A stretch of DNA of 64,000 bases from Adiantum capillus-veneris. Lineage: Eukaryota; Streptophyta; Polypodiopsida; Polypodiales; Pteridaceae. Shown here one piece after another: positions 1 to 9,509 of the stretch. The position numbers were made by a program, and so were the translations under genes. The notes below the pieces were generated by a model. That model made no database searches and was not told where the DNA came from. It saw only the letters and a program-made list of their open reading frames with translations. How positions within the stretch are numbered: the first letter of the stretch is position 1; each line of letters begins with the position of its first letter. The stretch covers positions 156,237,592 through 156,301,591 of the forward strand of contig CM043943.1 in assembly GCA_014529385.2 (NCBI GenBank), read 5' to 3'.

Positions 1-11
1 TTCGCACAGCT

Positions 12-1817
12 TTGAGTAATTCTGCACCTCCATATGGTTTGACCATAGCAGGTGTAGAAGGCAGTCTGCTTACTGAAGAAACCAACAGAAAGACAATGGA
101 CAAAGGCAAAGGAACAGCCTTAGTTGTCAGGGAAAGGACCAAAGAAAAGTACAAAGGTGGAAAGAGGAATCAGTCTCGTAGCAAGTCCCGCAGTGCTAAA
201 GGCAAGAGTGACATAGAATGCTACCATTGTGGCAAGAAGGGTCACATGAAAAGAGACTGTAGAGAATGGAAAGCAGAAAAAGGCGAAGAGAAAGCTGAAG
301 ACCATGGTGAGAAGAACAAGTCCTCAGTGAAGATTCAAGAAATAAATGTGACAAACATTGTTGCAGAGGATGACAGTCTAGTGTCAAGAGACATCTACTT
401 CTTGAAGAATACAATGGACTCATCTCTTCTTACAGCATCTGATGGAAATGCACTGAGTGACTGGATTATAGACTCAGGGGCATCACTTCATGTGTCTCCA
501 AACAAGGAGTGGTTTACCTCTTATGTGACCAGTAAAGATCATGTTCGGCTAGGCAATGGGCAGACATGTGAGATCTTAGGTGTTGGAGATGTTCAATTGA
601 AGTTTCAGAATGGCTCTTCTTTCACGCTGAAGAATGTGAGATATGTTCCCGCAATTACAAAGAGCTTGATCAGCACAGGTTTACTTGATGATGTTGGCTA
701 CATCACCACTTTTGGACAGAACATGTGGAAGATATCCAAGGGTTCTATGACAGTAGCACATGGAGTAAAGTCTGGAGGACTTTACATGATTTATGTATCA
801 AATGTCTCTAAAAATGTAATCAATGTAACCGAGCAGCCGAACGTTTCTTTGTGGCATAGCCGGTTAGGACATATGTCCAAGAAGGGAATGGAAATCTTGT
901 CTCGTTCTGGTTATTTGCCTGGCTTTTCATTTAATGATTTTGAATTCTATGAACATTGTCTGTATGGTAAGCAAACACAGCAGCCACATAAGCATAGAAG
1001 CAGTAGAAGAGATACACAGTTGGCACTTGTTCATAGTGATTTGTGTGGACCTATGCCTAACCTATCCCTAGGGGGAGCTTCTTACTTTATGACATTTATA
1101 GATGATTACTCGAGGAAAGTATGGGTTTACTTTCTCAAGCACAAGGATAAAGCGTTTAGTGTTTTCAAAACGTTTGTGACACTTGTGGAGAATCAGAGTG
1201 GCAAGAAGCTTAAATGCTTACGCACTGACAATGGTGGAGAGTATGTTTCAAAGGCCTTTCAGGACTTTTGTGAGTCAAAAGGTATAAAACGTGAACTTAC
1301 TGCTCCTTACAATCCTCCTCAAAATGGTGTTGCTGAGAGGATGAATAGGACCGTACAAGAGAAGGTCAGAAGTATGTTGTCTAATGCACAGCTGCCAAAT
1401 GGGTTTTGGGTTGAAGCTGTATCAACAGCTGTTCATCTTATAAACAGATCTCCCAGCAAGGTTTTGCAGAAGGATTCAGTGCCAGAGATGGTATGGTCAG
1501 GCAAAATGCCCTCATACAAGCATCTCAGAGTCTTTGGTTGTGAGGCATATACTCACGTTCCAAAGGAATTTAGGAACAAACTTGAGCCAAAGAGTAGAAA
1601 GTGCATCTTTCTAGGCTATGGTAATTCTGGTGAGATGGGGTACAGACTTTGGGATTGCGAATCCAAAAAGGTTATCCGCAGCAATGATGTTCACTTTAAT
1701 GAATCCAAATATCATTCTAAACCAGAGAGGGTTGAGGAGATTAGAAGAGTTGTCTTCCAAGAAGATGGACCTACACGTGCAAGACAACATGTCAGGGCTC
1801 AAGAGGAGCAACGATAG
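12..1817 (+). pseudogene. copia C1 gag C-terminus, protease and integrase
   Basis: This is the first part of the copia polyprotein, open from the left edge. A gag CCHC zinc knuckle (CYHCGKKGHMKRDC, about residue 70) binds RNA. The aspartic protease active site is WIIDSGAS (Asp codon 471-473). The GAG-pre-integrase motif HSRLGHMS follows, then the integrase core with its three acidic residues (FIDDYS, RTDNGGEY, NGVAERMN). In the integrase zinc finger the usual CEHC reads YEHC, so one zinc ligand is lost. The frame ends at TAG 1815-1817, yet the same frame continues at once into the reverse transcriptase part. The TAG is therefore a single nonsense mutation in one long frame, not a natural end. 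The true start lies upstream of the window. Confidence 0.93.
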
Positions 1818-3496
1818 GATAGATTGGAACCACAGGTTGTGGTTGAGCCTGAGCCACCTATTTTGCATAGATCTGGACGTATCACGCGACCTCCTGATCG
1901 GTTTGTTCCATCTATGAAGTATGTCATGTTGACTGATTGCAATGAGCCTTCATGTTACAAGGAAGCAGTGCAAATGAAGGACTCCGGGAATTGGCAATTG
2001 TCCATGCATTCAGAGATGATAGCTCTGCATAAAAACCAGACATGGAAGCTAGTTAAATTACCACAGGGCAAAAAGGCTCTACCTTGTAAATGGGTTTACA
2101 GGTATAAGATCACCGCTCATGATAGTAAGCCAAAGTACAAAGCAAGGCTTGTTGCCAAGGGCTTTAAGCAAGAACAAGGCATTGACTTTGGTGAAGTCTT
2201 CTCTCCGGTGGTCAAGATGACTACATTGAGATGCTTTCTTGCATTGGTTGCCATATTAGATTTGGTGTTGCACCAAATGGATGTCAAGACAGCGTTCTTG
2301 CATGGTGATTTAGATGTGGAAATTTACATGCAGCAGCCAGAAGGGTTTGTTGAGAAAGGCAAGGAAGATTTGGTATGCCAGTTGTTAAAGAGTCTTTATG
2401 GCTTAAAACAATCACCGAGGGCATGGTACCATAAGTTCCACAAGTTTATGCTTTCTCAAGGCTACAAACGTAGTGAGTTCGATCATTGTCTATATACAAA
2501 GAAGGCTAAGGATGGCAGTTGGCTGATCCTAATTTTGTATGTGGATGACATGTTGATTGCTGGCAAGCACTTGGAAGAAATTTCAGCTTTGAAGTCAAAG
2601 ATGGCAAAATTGTTTGACATGAAAGACATGGGTGAGGGAAGTCATATACTTGGTATGCGCATTGAGAGAGACATATCAAAGAAGTTCATTTGGTTATCTC
2701 AAACAGAGTATATTGACAAGGTTTTGCAACATTTCAATATGGAGAAGGGAAAGGCATTGAGTGTTCCATTGCCACCATATGTGAAACTTAGCAAACAAGA
2801 TTGTCCTGTGTCTGAGGAAGAACAGGCTGAAATGGATAAGATTCCATATGCGTCTGCAGTGGGTAGTTTGATGTATGCAATGATTGCTACTCACCCAGAC
2901 ATTGCATTTGCAGTGGGAGTAGTAAGTCGATACATGTCAAACCGAGGCAAGAAACATTGGGAGGAAGTTAAAGGAATATTGAGATACTTGAAAGCTGCAA
3001 AGAGTATGCGTATATGCTATGGGAGTCAGGAGCTAAGTGTAAAGGGTTTTACAGACTCAGATTATGCAGGTGACTTAGACAACCGAAGGTCTACTCAGGG
3101 TATGTCTTTACATTGGCTGGTGGAGCAGTATCATGGCGTTCTAGATTACAAGATTGTGTTACTCAGTCTACTATAGAGGCTGAATATGTTGCAGCATCAG
3201 AGGCATGCAAAGAATCATTTTGGCTTAATCGACTAGTAACAGATTTGGGAATCAAAGAAGAGATGCATGTGTTATATTGTGATAGTCAGAGTGCTATAAA
3301 ATTGGCTCGCAATCCAGTTTATCACTCAAAGACAAAGCATGTGGATGTGAAGTATCATTTCATCAAGGAAATTCTCGAGGATAAGCAAATTCAGCTTGTC
3401 AAAGTTCACACTACAGAAAATCCTGTTGATCTACTTACAAAAGGACTTCCCTCAGAGAGCTTTGCGCATTTTCGCAAGCAGTTAGGTGTAGGGTAG
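1818..3496 (+). pseudogene. copia C1 reverse transcriptase and RNase H
   Basis: This part continues the preceding frame after one TAG. Copia RT signatures are CKWVYRYK, QMDVKTAFLHGDL, LYGLKQSPRAWY and the catalytic YVDD (2538-2549). RNase H follows with FTDSDYAGD, STIEAEYVA and YCDSQSAI, and ends in the C-terminal KHVDVKYHFIKE and TKGLPSE block with a stop at 3494-3496. Near position 3100 one base is missing, so the RNase H continues in another frame (3113-3496): the expected GYVFTLAGGAVSWRS is split between two frames. RT and RNase H copy the element RNA into DNA in cytoplasmic particles. With one stop and one frameshift this copy cannot act by itself, but it could be mobilised in trans if transcribed. 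Confidence 0.93.
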
Positions 3497-3585
3497 TACA
3501 TCACTTCTCTACATCTCTTGTATATTAGCTTGTATAGTAGCTTCTCTCACACTTAAAGTACCACATTGGACTTTAAGTGGGAGGT

Positions 3586-3777
3586 TGTTGGGGTATAAAG
3601 CCCAATGTGGTCGCCCAGGTAAGTGGGCGGGCCGCCAGGTATGTACACATATTCTTTTGTAAAAACCTAATAAGAACTCACTATGCTCTACACATTACAG
3701 TAGAGAGAGTTCACCATATCGTCGTGCTCTTCTTCTTGCACTCTCTCTCGCGTCGCACTTCCGCTCGTACTCCTTCA
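3586..3777 (+). repeat. 3' LTR of copia C1
   Basis: The 192-bp LTR runs from TGTTGGGG, directly after the polypurine tract, to CTCCTTCA. The following base resumes gypsy G1 protease coding sequence in frame. Its end matches the end of the LTR of C4 (CACCTTCA at its terminus), and both begin TGTTGGG, which puts the two elements in related families. The right boundary rests on the TG...CA rule and on where G1 coding resumes; the 5' LTR is outside the window. Confidence 0.8.
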
Positions 3778-4056
3778 GTAGTTTCCAAAGCTATTCTTAA
3801 CAGTGGAGCAAGAGTCGCTATCGCCACCAAGGATATCTGGAAGAAATGGGGAAAACCAACTTTGAGAGCTACCAGAATGAAATTGCAATTGGCAGATGGG
3901 TTCATGGAGAAGCCTCTAGGACTCTTAGAAAAAGTGATTGTTACCTCGTGCAAAATTGAGTATGAGCATACATTTGCAATAGTCGATTTCGACAAAAAGA
4001 ACAATTACGAGATCATCTTGGGAAGACCATTCATGCGACAATTAAAGATGGTCTAG
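3778..4056 (+). pseudogene. G1 retropepsin-like protease domain, active-site Asp changed
   Basis: The sequence picks up in mid-domain just after the C1 LTR. It has the retropepsin layout: an active-site loop ILNSGARVAI near the start and the C-terminal IILGRPFM strand about 80 residues later. The expected catalytic aspartate is asparagine (codon AAC, 3799-3801), one G-to-A change away. A stop follows at 4054-4056. Aspartic proteases of this family cut the gag-pol polyprotein inside the particle and work as dimers with one Asp per subunit, so the Asn form should be dead. A complete protease-like fold with an intact DSG is found again near 8.5 kb, in the accessory ORF. Confidence 0.75.
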
Positions 4057-4226
4057 GATTGGGGTTACGACCACATATACCTCAGACATGGTGAGACAAC
4101 AACCAAAATTCACTTAAAAGACCATAGTTACAAGGATGTGAACCAGACACCAGTGGAAGAGTTTGATTCAGCACATTAGCAGGGTCGAAACTCCCAGCAT
4201 GGTTAGGGCAACAAAAAGAGCTATGG

Positions 4227-5282
4227 ATGTGCGGAGCTTCAAATTGTGGGAGCTTAAAAAGAGAGGAATGCGTCTTAAATAGAGCTATTGAGGACAAGGA
4301 TTATATTCCGAAACCTTTTCCTGAAGATGCCTTGGAACCTCTGGAATGGAAACACATACTGGCAACATTGGATGTCTGTACCATAACAGATAGTCCAACA
4401 ACAAAATTTTGCGATAAGGATGGCTATAATGTGCTACCCTATTACATGGTAAGCCTTATACCAAGAGGAGATGAGATGGTAGAACCACCAGAACAAGAAG
4501 AGTTTTATAACTCCTCTGAGCATCTGGAGGTAAATAACGATGCAGATAATGAGTGTTCAGACAGCTCAAGTGAGCGTAGGGAGAAAACAGAGAATATCAA
4601 GTTTTATGATTTTGCGAATCGACACCCTAGACGCCAGGAACGCTATAGGAGAAAACGAGCAGAAAACAAAATGAGAGAGAACCTGATGCCCAAGATAAAA
4701 GATAAAACTCGCTATCTAATGCTTGTAAAAGTAGAGGATTGTGTAAAAGATCAAATATCAGGAAGATTCTCAAAAGTTCGAAGGGAAGGAACGCGAGAGG
4801 AAATAAAACAAGTACAGAAAGCTAAAACCGAAACAAAATCTCAAAAATCAAAACAAGAAATAACAAAAGACCCAGAGTGGACCAAACTGGAGCGTAAACA
4901 GAAATACCAAGAACTAAAACGGTCTTTACGAGAGGTATGGACTACTGAGGAAGATAGTGATGGTAAAGGGGGGTCAGAAAAAGGAAACATGAATGTACCA
5001 TCACACTATCGGAAATTCACCATCCAAGATAGAAAAATCATAATGACACCACCAGTCAGGGAAAGAACAAACCAGGAATCTTACAATGGGCCGGAAAAAC
5101 GGATAGACCTCGTTGAACCACGTGGGAAGCTTGAGCCGATCTATATCGCAACCGATTTAGAGCCTGAAGAAGAAGAACGGCTAACACAACTTCTCAAGAA
5201 GTATAAAGATGTGTTTGCATGGTCCTACAAATATCTCAAAGGAGTTTATCCCCATCGATATGTCAATATACAATTCCTTTGA
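4227..5282 (+). pseudogene. G1 polyprotein linker and start of reverse transcriptase
   Basis: The frame is 351 codons long. It is highly charged (Glu/Lys/Arg-rich, residues ~90-260) and ends in the segment that leads into Ty3/gypsy RT: LTQLLKKYKDVFAWSYKYLKG. This phrase just before the RT palm is typical of Tat-type elements. The charged linker matches nothing I recognise. The interval 4057-4226 reads on in the protease frame with stops, so the protease and this frame were once continuous with a frameshift between. At its end the reading moves to the frame of the RT core (5219 onward), another frameshift. Confidence 0.7.
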
Positions 5283-6778
5283 AATCAGATGCCAAACCTA
5301 GCAAACAGCATCCTTATACATATAATGACACATTTAATAAGCGAATCAAAGAGGAAATTGACAAGCTGATGGATGTTGAATTCATCTATGAAATCGAACA
5401 TACAGATTGGGTGTCACCCATTGTGGTAGTCCCCAAGAAGAACGGAAAACTGCGAGTGTGTGTGAACCTCAAGAAGGTAAATGCAGCCACCATAAGGGAC
5501 AATTATCCCTTGCCGATCACAGGACATGTACTTGTGAGGGTGGCCGGGAAACAGGCTTATTCCTTTCTGGATGGGTTTTTAGGATATAACCAAGTGGCAA
5601 TTGCAATAGAGGATCAACACAAGACAGCGTTTTCCACATAATGGGGAATATATGCGTATCAGGTTATGCCTTTTGGCTTGACTAATGCCCCAGCTACCTT
5701 TCAAAGGTGAATGACGCATGCGTTCAAAGAATACCTGAGAATATTCTTAGAAATATACATGGATGATCTTTGTGTACACTCTCTTCTACGAGAGGAACAT
5801 ATTGACCATTTGCAAAAGGTATTTGAAAAATGCAGAACATATCGAATCTGTCTTAACCCAGAAAAGTGCATTTTCATGGTTAGGCAAGGCCGCATCTTAG
5901 GACACATTGTCTCAAGAAATGGAATAACCACAGACCTAGACAAAATCAAGGTCATAGTAGACCTGCTTAGGCCTCCTAATGCGAAACAAGTGCAATCCTT
6001 CATGGGACACTGCGGATATTATCGAAGATTCATATATATGTATGCAGTCATCGCACAACCTCTGTATCGTTTGTTAGTCAATTTCGACTGGACTGAGGAG
6101 TGTGAAACTTCATTCCAAAAGCTAAAGGAAAACCTTGTATCAGCACCGGTACTTAAAGCACCGGATTGGAAAAAGATATTCCATGTTCACATTGATGCTT
6201 CTGCATATGCAATCGGGAGTATTCTGGCTCAACCTGGAGACAGAACAATGGATTTTCCAGTTTGTTATGCAAGACGACAGTTAAATAATGCGAAAAAGAA
6301 CTACACAACCACCGAAAGGGAGGGGTTAGGAATGATTTATGCTGTAAAGAAATTTTGGCATTATTTGCTCGCAAACAAATTTGTGTTCTTCACAGATCAT
6401 CAAGCTCTTTTGTATCTAGTAAATAAACCATGCAATACTGGGAGGATTGTACGCTGGTTTATTATATTGCTAGAGTTTGATTTCACAGTGGTAGTCAAAA
6501 AGGGTAAAACTCATCTACGGGCGGATCATCTTTCAAGGCTACACAACGGGGAAGCTCCTGAAGGAGTAGATGATGACATACCAGATGCTTATCTTTTCAA
6601 TATTGAAATGATACCCAAATGGTCTCAGGAAATTTTTAGCATTCTTTCATTTGGAGGAAGGCTTGATAACACGGAAGACAGATCCAAACAACAAACAATT
6701 CGACAAACAAAAAACTTCCAGTTGATTGCAGGACGACTGTATCATCTAGGATCGGACCAGATCTACGATTATGTATAA
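5219..6778 (+). pseudogene. G1 reverse transcriptase and RNase H
   Basis: The RT palm is clear: DWVSPIVVVPKKNGKLRVCV, FLDGFLGYNQVAIA, YQVMPFGLTNAPATFQR and the catalytic YMDD in EIYMDDLCVHS. Most gypsy RTs have YVDD or FFDD here. RNase H follows: HVHIDASAYAIG, YTTTEREGLGMIYAVKKF, FFTDHQALLYL and the ADHLSRL end. Two in-frame stops interrupt the RT, one before WGIYAYQVMPF (about 5639-5641) and one directly after TFQR (5708-5710). The frame stops again at 6776-6778 as the integrase zinc finger begins. Strand and order fit one polyprotein with flanking domains. Confidence 0.9.
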
Positions 6779-6960
6779 ATCCAGAGGAATTCGAGTGTTA
6801 TCTTGAAGAAGCACATGTCCAGGATTGTGCATTTCATTGTTCAACAGTGAAAACACACCAGAGACTGAATCAGTTAGGGGTTTATTGGCCAACTATGTAC
6901 GCAGACACATGCTTATGTTAACAATTGTACTATATGTAGTGCCAAACGACCAGTGGATCA
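6690..6960 (+). pseudogene. G1 first H2C2 integrase zinc-finger module
   Basis: Right after RNase H the sequence encodes NFQLIAGRLYHLGSDQ, then (frame +1 from 6778) NPEEFECYLEEAHVQDCAFHC and VYWPTMYA, then (frame back to the first) THAYVNNCTICSAKRP. The spacing His, His, Cys-X2-Cys and the YWPT phrase make it an integrase-type H2C2 zinc finger, split by two frameshifts (near 6777 and 6905). The same kind of module occurs again about 315 bp further on (7090-7340), directly before the catalytic core. This is therefore an extra copy of the integrase N-terminal domain. It looks ancient: the two copies share layout but little sequence. Confidence 0.7.
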
Positions 6961-8283
6961 CGCGACATTGTCTCAAGTAAACATTGCACCTGCATGGAGT
7001 CAATATATCATTGATTTCTTAATCACAAGGACGTTTCTTGAAAACATAACAAAAGCACGAGAAAGGGCTATAGAGCTGGAGGCTCGTGACTTTCAGTTAA
7101 TTGGTAACCAGCTCTATAAGCGAGGAAAGGACAATCAACATAGAATCTGTGCAAGTGAAAGTGAATACCTGCTGATTCTAGAACACGCACATAGAGGCAT
7201 AAGTGGAGGCCATTTTTCAAGCGATAAGACGGAAAAAATTGTCTTAACCGCAGAAATATGGTGGCCTACATTACATATGGATGCTGACGAGTTTGTAAAG
7301 CGTTGTGACGCTTGTCAATGCACCAAGGTGCCGATAAAGAGATATGAGATGCCACTACGGCCAATGATGGGAGCAAGGGCATTTGCAAAATGGGGCATTG
7401 ATTTTGTGGGACGTATTTCACCCCCTGCATATCGCACCCATACCCAATATATCATTGTGGCTACGGACTATCTCACAAAATGGGTGGAAGCCAAGGCAAA
7501 CACAAAAAGCAGATGCACGATCCACTGCACAATTTTTGTATGAGAATGTTTTTGTACAATATGGTTTACCAATAGAAATTGTCAGTGATCGAGGAACATT
7601 TTCTTAATGAAGTCATTGAATATCTGTTGGAGGAGTTCATGGTCATACACAGAAAATCTGCTCCATATCATCCACAAGCAAATGGACAAGCTGAGGCCAC
7701 AAATAAAACACTATGCACTGTTCTCACTAAAATTGTATCAGAGTCAAGAACAGATTGGGATCAGCAGCTACACTCAACACTATGGGCATACAGGGTAGCT
7801 TACAAAACATCGATAGGAATGACACCGTACAACACGGTGTTTGGCCTAAATACTATATTACCCATAGAGTTTTTAATTCGAACTCTACGAGTAGCGAAAC
7901 GCTTAGAGTGGACAGGACATGAGCTCTCTTCAAGAATAGATGATCTTGAAAAGCTAGATAAACTTTGCTTGAAAGCTGTAGCTGCGATCTATGCTAAAAA
8001 GACAAGACAAAAGGAGTTTTTTGACAAGCATGTGCACATGAAAGAGTTCAAAACAGCTGATTATGTACTTGTGTATACCTTGAAGCAACATGCCAAGAAA
8101 CTTAAAAAGCGAGGGATGGGACCCTTTGTGATTAGTGACCTATCACAAAGCGGAGCTGTCAAGCTTGCTACATTAGCCGGCGAAGAAATGCCAAATTGGA
8201 TTAGCGGGTGTCGATTGAAGAAATATCATTTACCACTAACCAGGATATGCTTCAACAAATCCATCAAGAAAAACAAAGAATGA
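6953..8283 (+). pseudogene. G1 integrase (second H2C2 module, DDE core, C-terminal domain)
   Basis: Integrase inserts the element cDNA into chromosomes. The second H2C2 finger reads EHAHRGISGGHFSSDKT ... WWPTLHMDADEFVKRCDACQ (7170-7325). The catalytic core has GIDFVGR (Asp codon 7400-7402), IVSDRG (about 7590) and NGQAEATNKT (about 7690), that is D, D and E. The C-terminal part (LRVAKRLEWTGHEL, DYVLVYTLKQHAKKL, MGPFVISDLSQSGAVKLATL) is an SH3-like DNA-binding segment without chromodomain. Frameshifts near 7500 and 7600 split the frame in three. The last frame ends at 8281-8283 and overlaps the next ORF by 76 bases in a different frame. Confidence 0.9.
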
Positions 8284-9509
8284 AGGAGAAACAGAGGGTA
8301 CGAGAAGAAGCTCAAGTAGAAGCAAAAGAACGCATTGCAAAAAGAAAGCTTCTTCAGAAACAACAACAATGTGGAGCATCGTTGCGAATCAATGCCATGC
8401 GACTACCGAATTTTGATAAAGACATTGTGGAGCCAATAATTACAGTCAAAGTGGGTAGCAATCAAGTTGAATCGACGGCATTGCTTGATTCTGGAGATCA
8501 AGCAAATTTGATCTCTTACAGATTATACAAACAGCTCAAGCCCACAGGTCAACTACATCCTACTCCACAAGTTCTGGAAAGTAGTACATCACATTCACTG
8601 GAAACATTGGGATGGACTATATTGCATGTCCAAATACATCAATATATTTACCCACACAAGTTTTATGTGGTCGGGGATGAAAGCACACAACACCCCGTGT
8701 TGTTGGGACAACCTTCGCAAAAAGATTACATTGTACAGATAGATTGGAATGTGAATGCGGTCAATATTCAGCATGCACAAGAACAACAGGTGATATCCTT
8801 TGCTCAGCAACCTCGGAATAATCAGCTGATGCAATCACTGGATAAAGAGCTAAAAGGAAGGGTGCCACTAAAGAACAACACGATACCCATGGTCAACAAA
8901 CAGGTAACTACCAACATTGTTCACTGCAAATATAAAAAGTCACCGACCGCAGTGAAAAGATCAGAGTTGCCAACACGAGAAAAACAAATATGGGTGCGGA
9001 AGAATAGAAATGACATGGAAGACAAACCACAATACAAAAGAAGAATTCAACCGAAACAGATAGTTCAACCAAAACCCAAGGTAATAAGAACGATATGGAT
9101 CCCTAAGAAAATGCTCAGCAAAAAATCAAATACGACTCGCATCTGGATCCCGAAACCGAAGCAAAAGAAACTCCCTTCAGTACAAGCAACATCGGAAGGC
9201 AGACAGCTGCATATGAAACCAACAAACCGACTTATGTGGATGCCAGTCAGCAACAAAAAATTTGCAAACAAGGAAGAAGCAATAAACCTACAAAGACCCG
9301 CAAGGCAACGCTACACATGGAAAGCAAAAGAGACAAGGTCTACGGCCAATTCTGCCACGACAATTCTCTCCAAGGAGACGACTACGGCCATATCCACAGT
9401 AGCGGCAAAGCAAGCGACTTTTGCAAGAAAGACAATCAAACAAAGAGCAGTAGAGTTACAACTTTTACTTGCAAAGAAAACAGGAGACTTCGACGGCGAA
9501 TGCCATTAA
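8208..9509 (+). CDS. G1 accessory ORF with a second retropepsin-like domain
   Basis: This 433-codon ORF is uninterrupted although everything around it is broken. It overlaps the integrase end in another frame. Residues 11-55 are a charged Gln/Lys/Glu-rich helix, probably coiled coil. Residues 70-182 have the layout of a retropepsin: strands, then ALLDSGDQANLIS (DSG at 94-96), and later HPVLLGQPSQKDY (164-174), the usual LLG strand. Residues 240-433 are strongly basic and repeat a short tryptophan motif (Trp at 262, 297, 313, 344 and 371, with IWIPK twice). I know no standard gypsy gene at this site; Athila elements carry env-like ORFs downstream of pol, but this has no visible signal peptide or membrane segment. 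The start at 8208 is the first ATG in the frame. A protease-derived gag-processing or nucleic-acid-binding role is a guess. Confidence 0.7.
   Translation: MSIEEISFTTNQDMLQQIHQEKQRMKEKQRVREEAQVEAKERIAKRKLLQKQQQCGASLRINAMRLPNFDKDIVEPIITVKVGSNQVESTALLDSGDQANLISYRLYKQLKPTGQLHPTPQVLESSTSHSLETLGWTILHVQIHQYIYPHKFYVVGDESTQHPVLLGQPSQKDYIVQIDWNVNAVNIQHAQEQQVISFAQQPRNNQLMQSLDKELKGRVPLKNNTIPMVNKQVTTNIVHCKYKKSPTAVKRSELPTREKQIWVRKNRNDMEDKPQYKRRIQPKQIVQPKPKVIRTIWIPKKMLSKKSNTTRIWIPKPKQKKLPSVQATSEGRQLHMKPTNRLMWMPVSNKKFANKEEAINLQRPARQRYTWKAKETRSTANSATTILSKETTTAISTVAAKQATFARKTIKQRAVELQLLLAKKTGDFDGECH

Larger units (their letters stand above)
1..3777 (+). mobile_element. Ty1/copia LTR retrotransposon C1 (5' end outside window)
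   Basis: Domain order gag zinc knuckle, protease, integrase, reverse transcriptase, RNase H on one strand is the Ty1/copia order. The 3' end is defined by a purine-rich tract (AAGTGGGAGGT, 3575-3585) followed by an LTR starting TGTTGGGG. The element stops inside the protease-coding region of gypsy element G1, so it is a nested insertion. The expected right-hand target duplication is GTAGT (3778-3782); the left one is outside the window. The coding region carries only one in-frame stop and one 1-base frameshift, so the copy is young or recently silenced. Confidence 0.95.
3778..9509 (+). mobile_element. Ty3/gypsy element G1, Tat/Athila-like, with accessory ORF
   Basis: The order protease, RT, RNase H, integrase is that of Ty3/gypsy elements. 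No chromodomain follows the integrase. RT and RNase H phrases such as YKDVFAWSY, EIYMDD, YTTTEREGLGMIYAVKKF and ADHLSRL are typical of the non-chromodomain Tat/Athila side of plant gypsy elements. Gag and the 5' LTR lie left of the C1 insertion, outside the window. After the integrase comes a long extra ORF. The 3' boundary is unresolved: a purine tract at 9678-9691 may precede a 3' LTR, or the element may continue much further right. Many stops and frameshifts show it is old. Confidence 0.85.
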
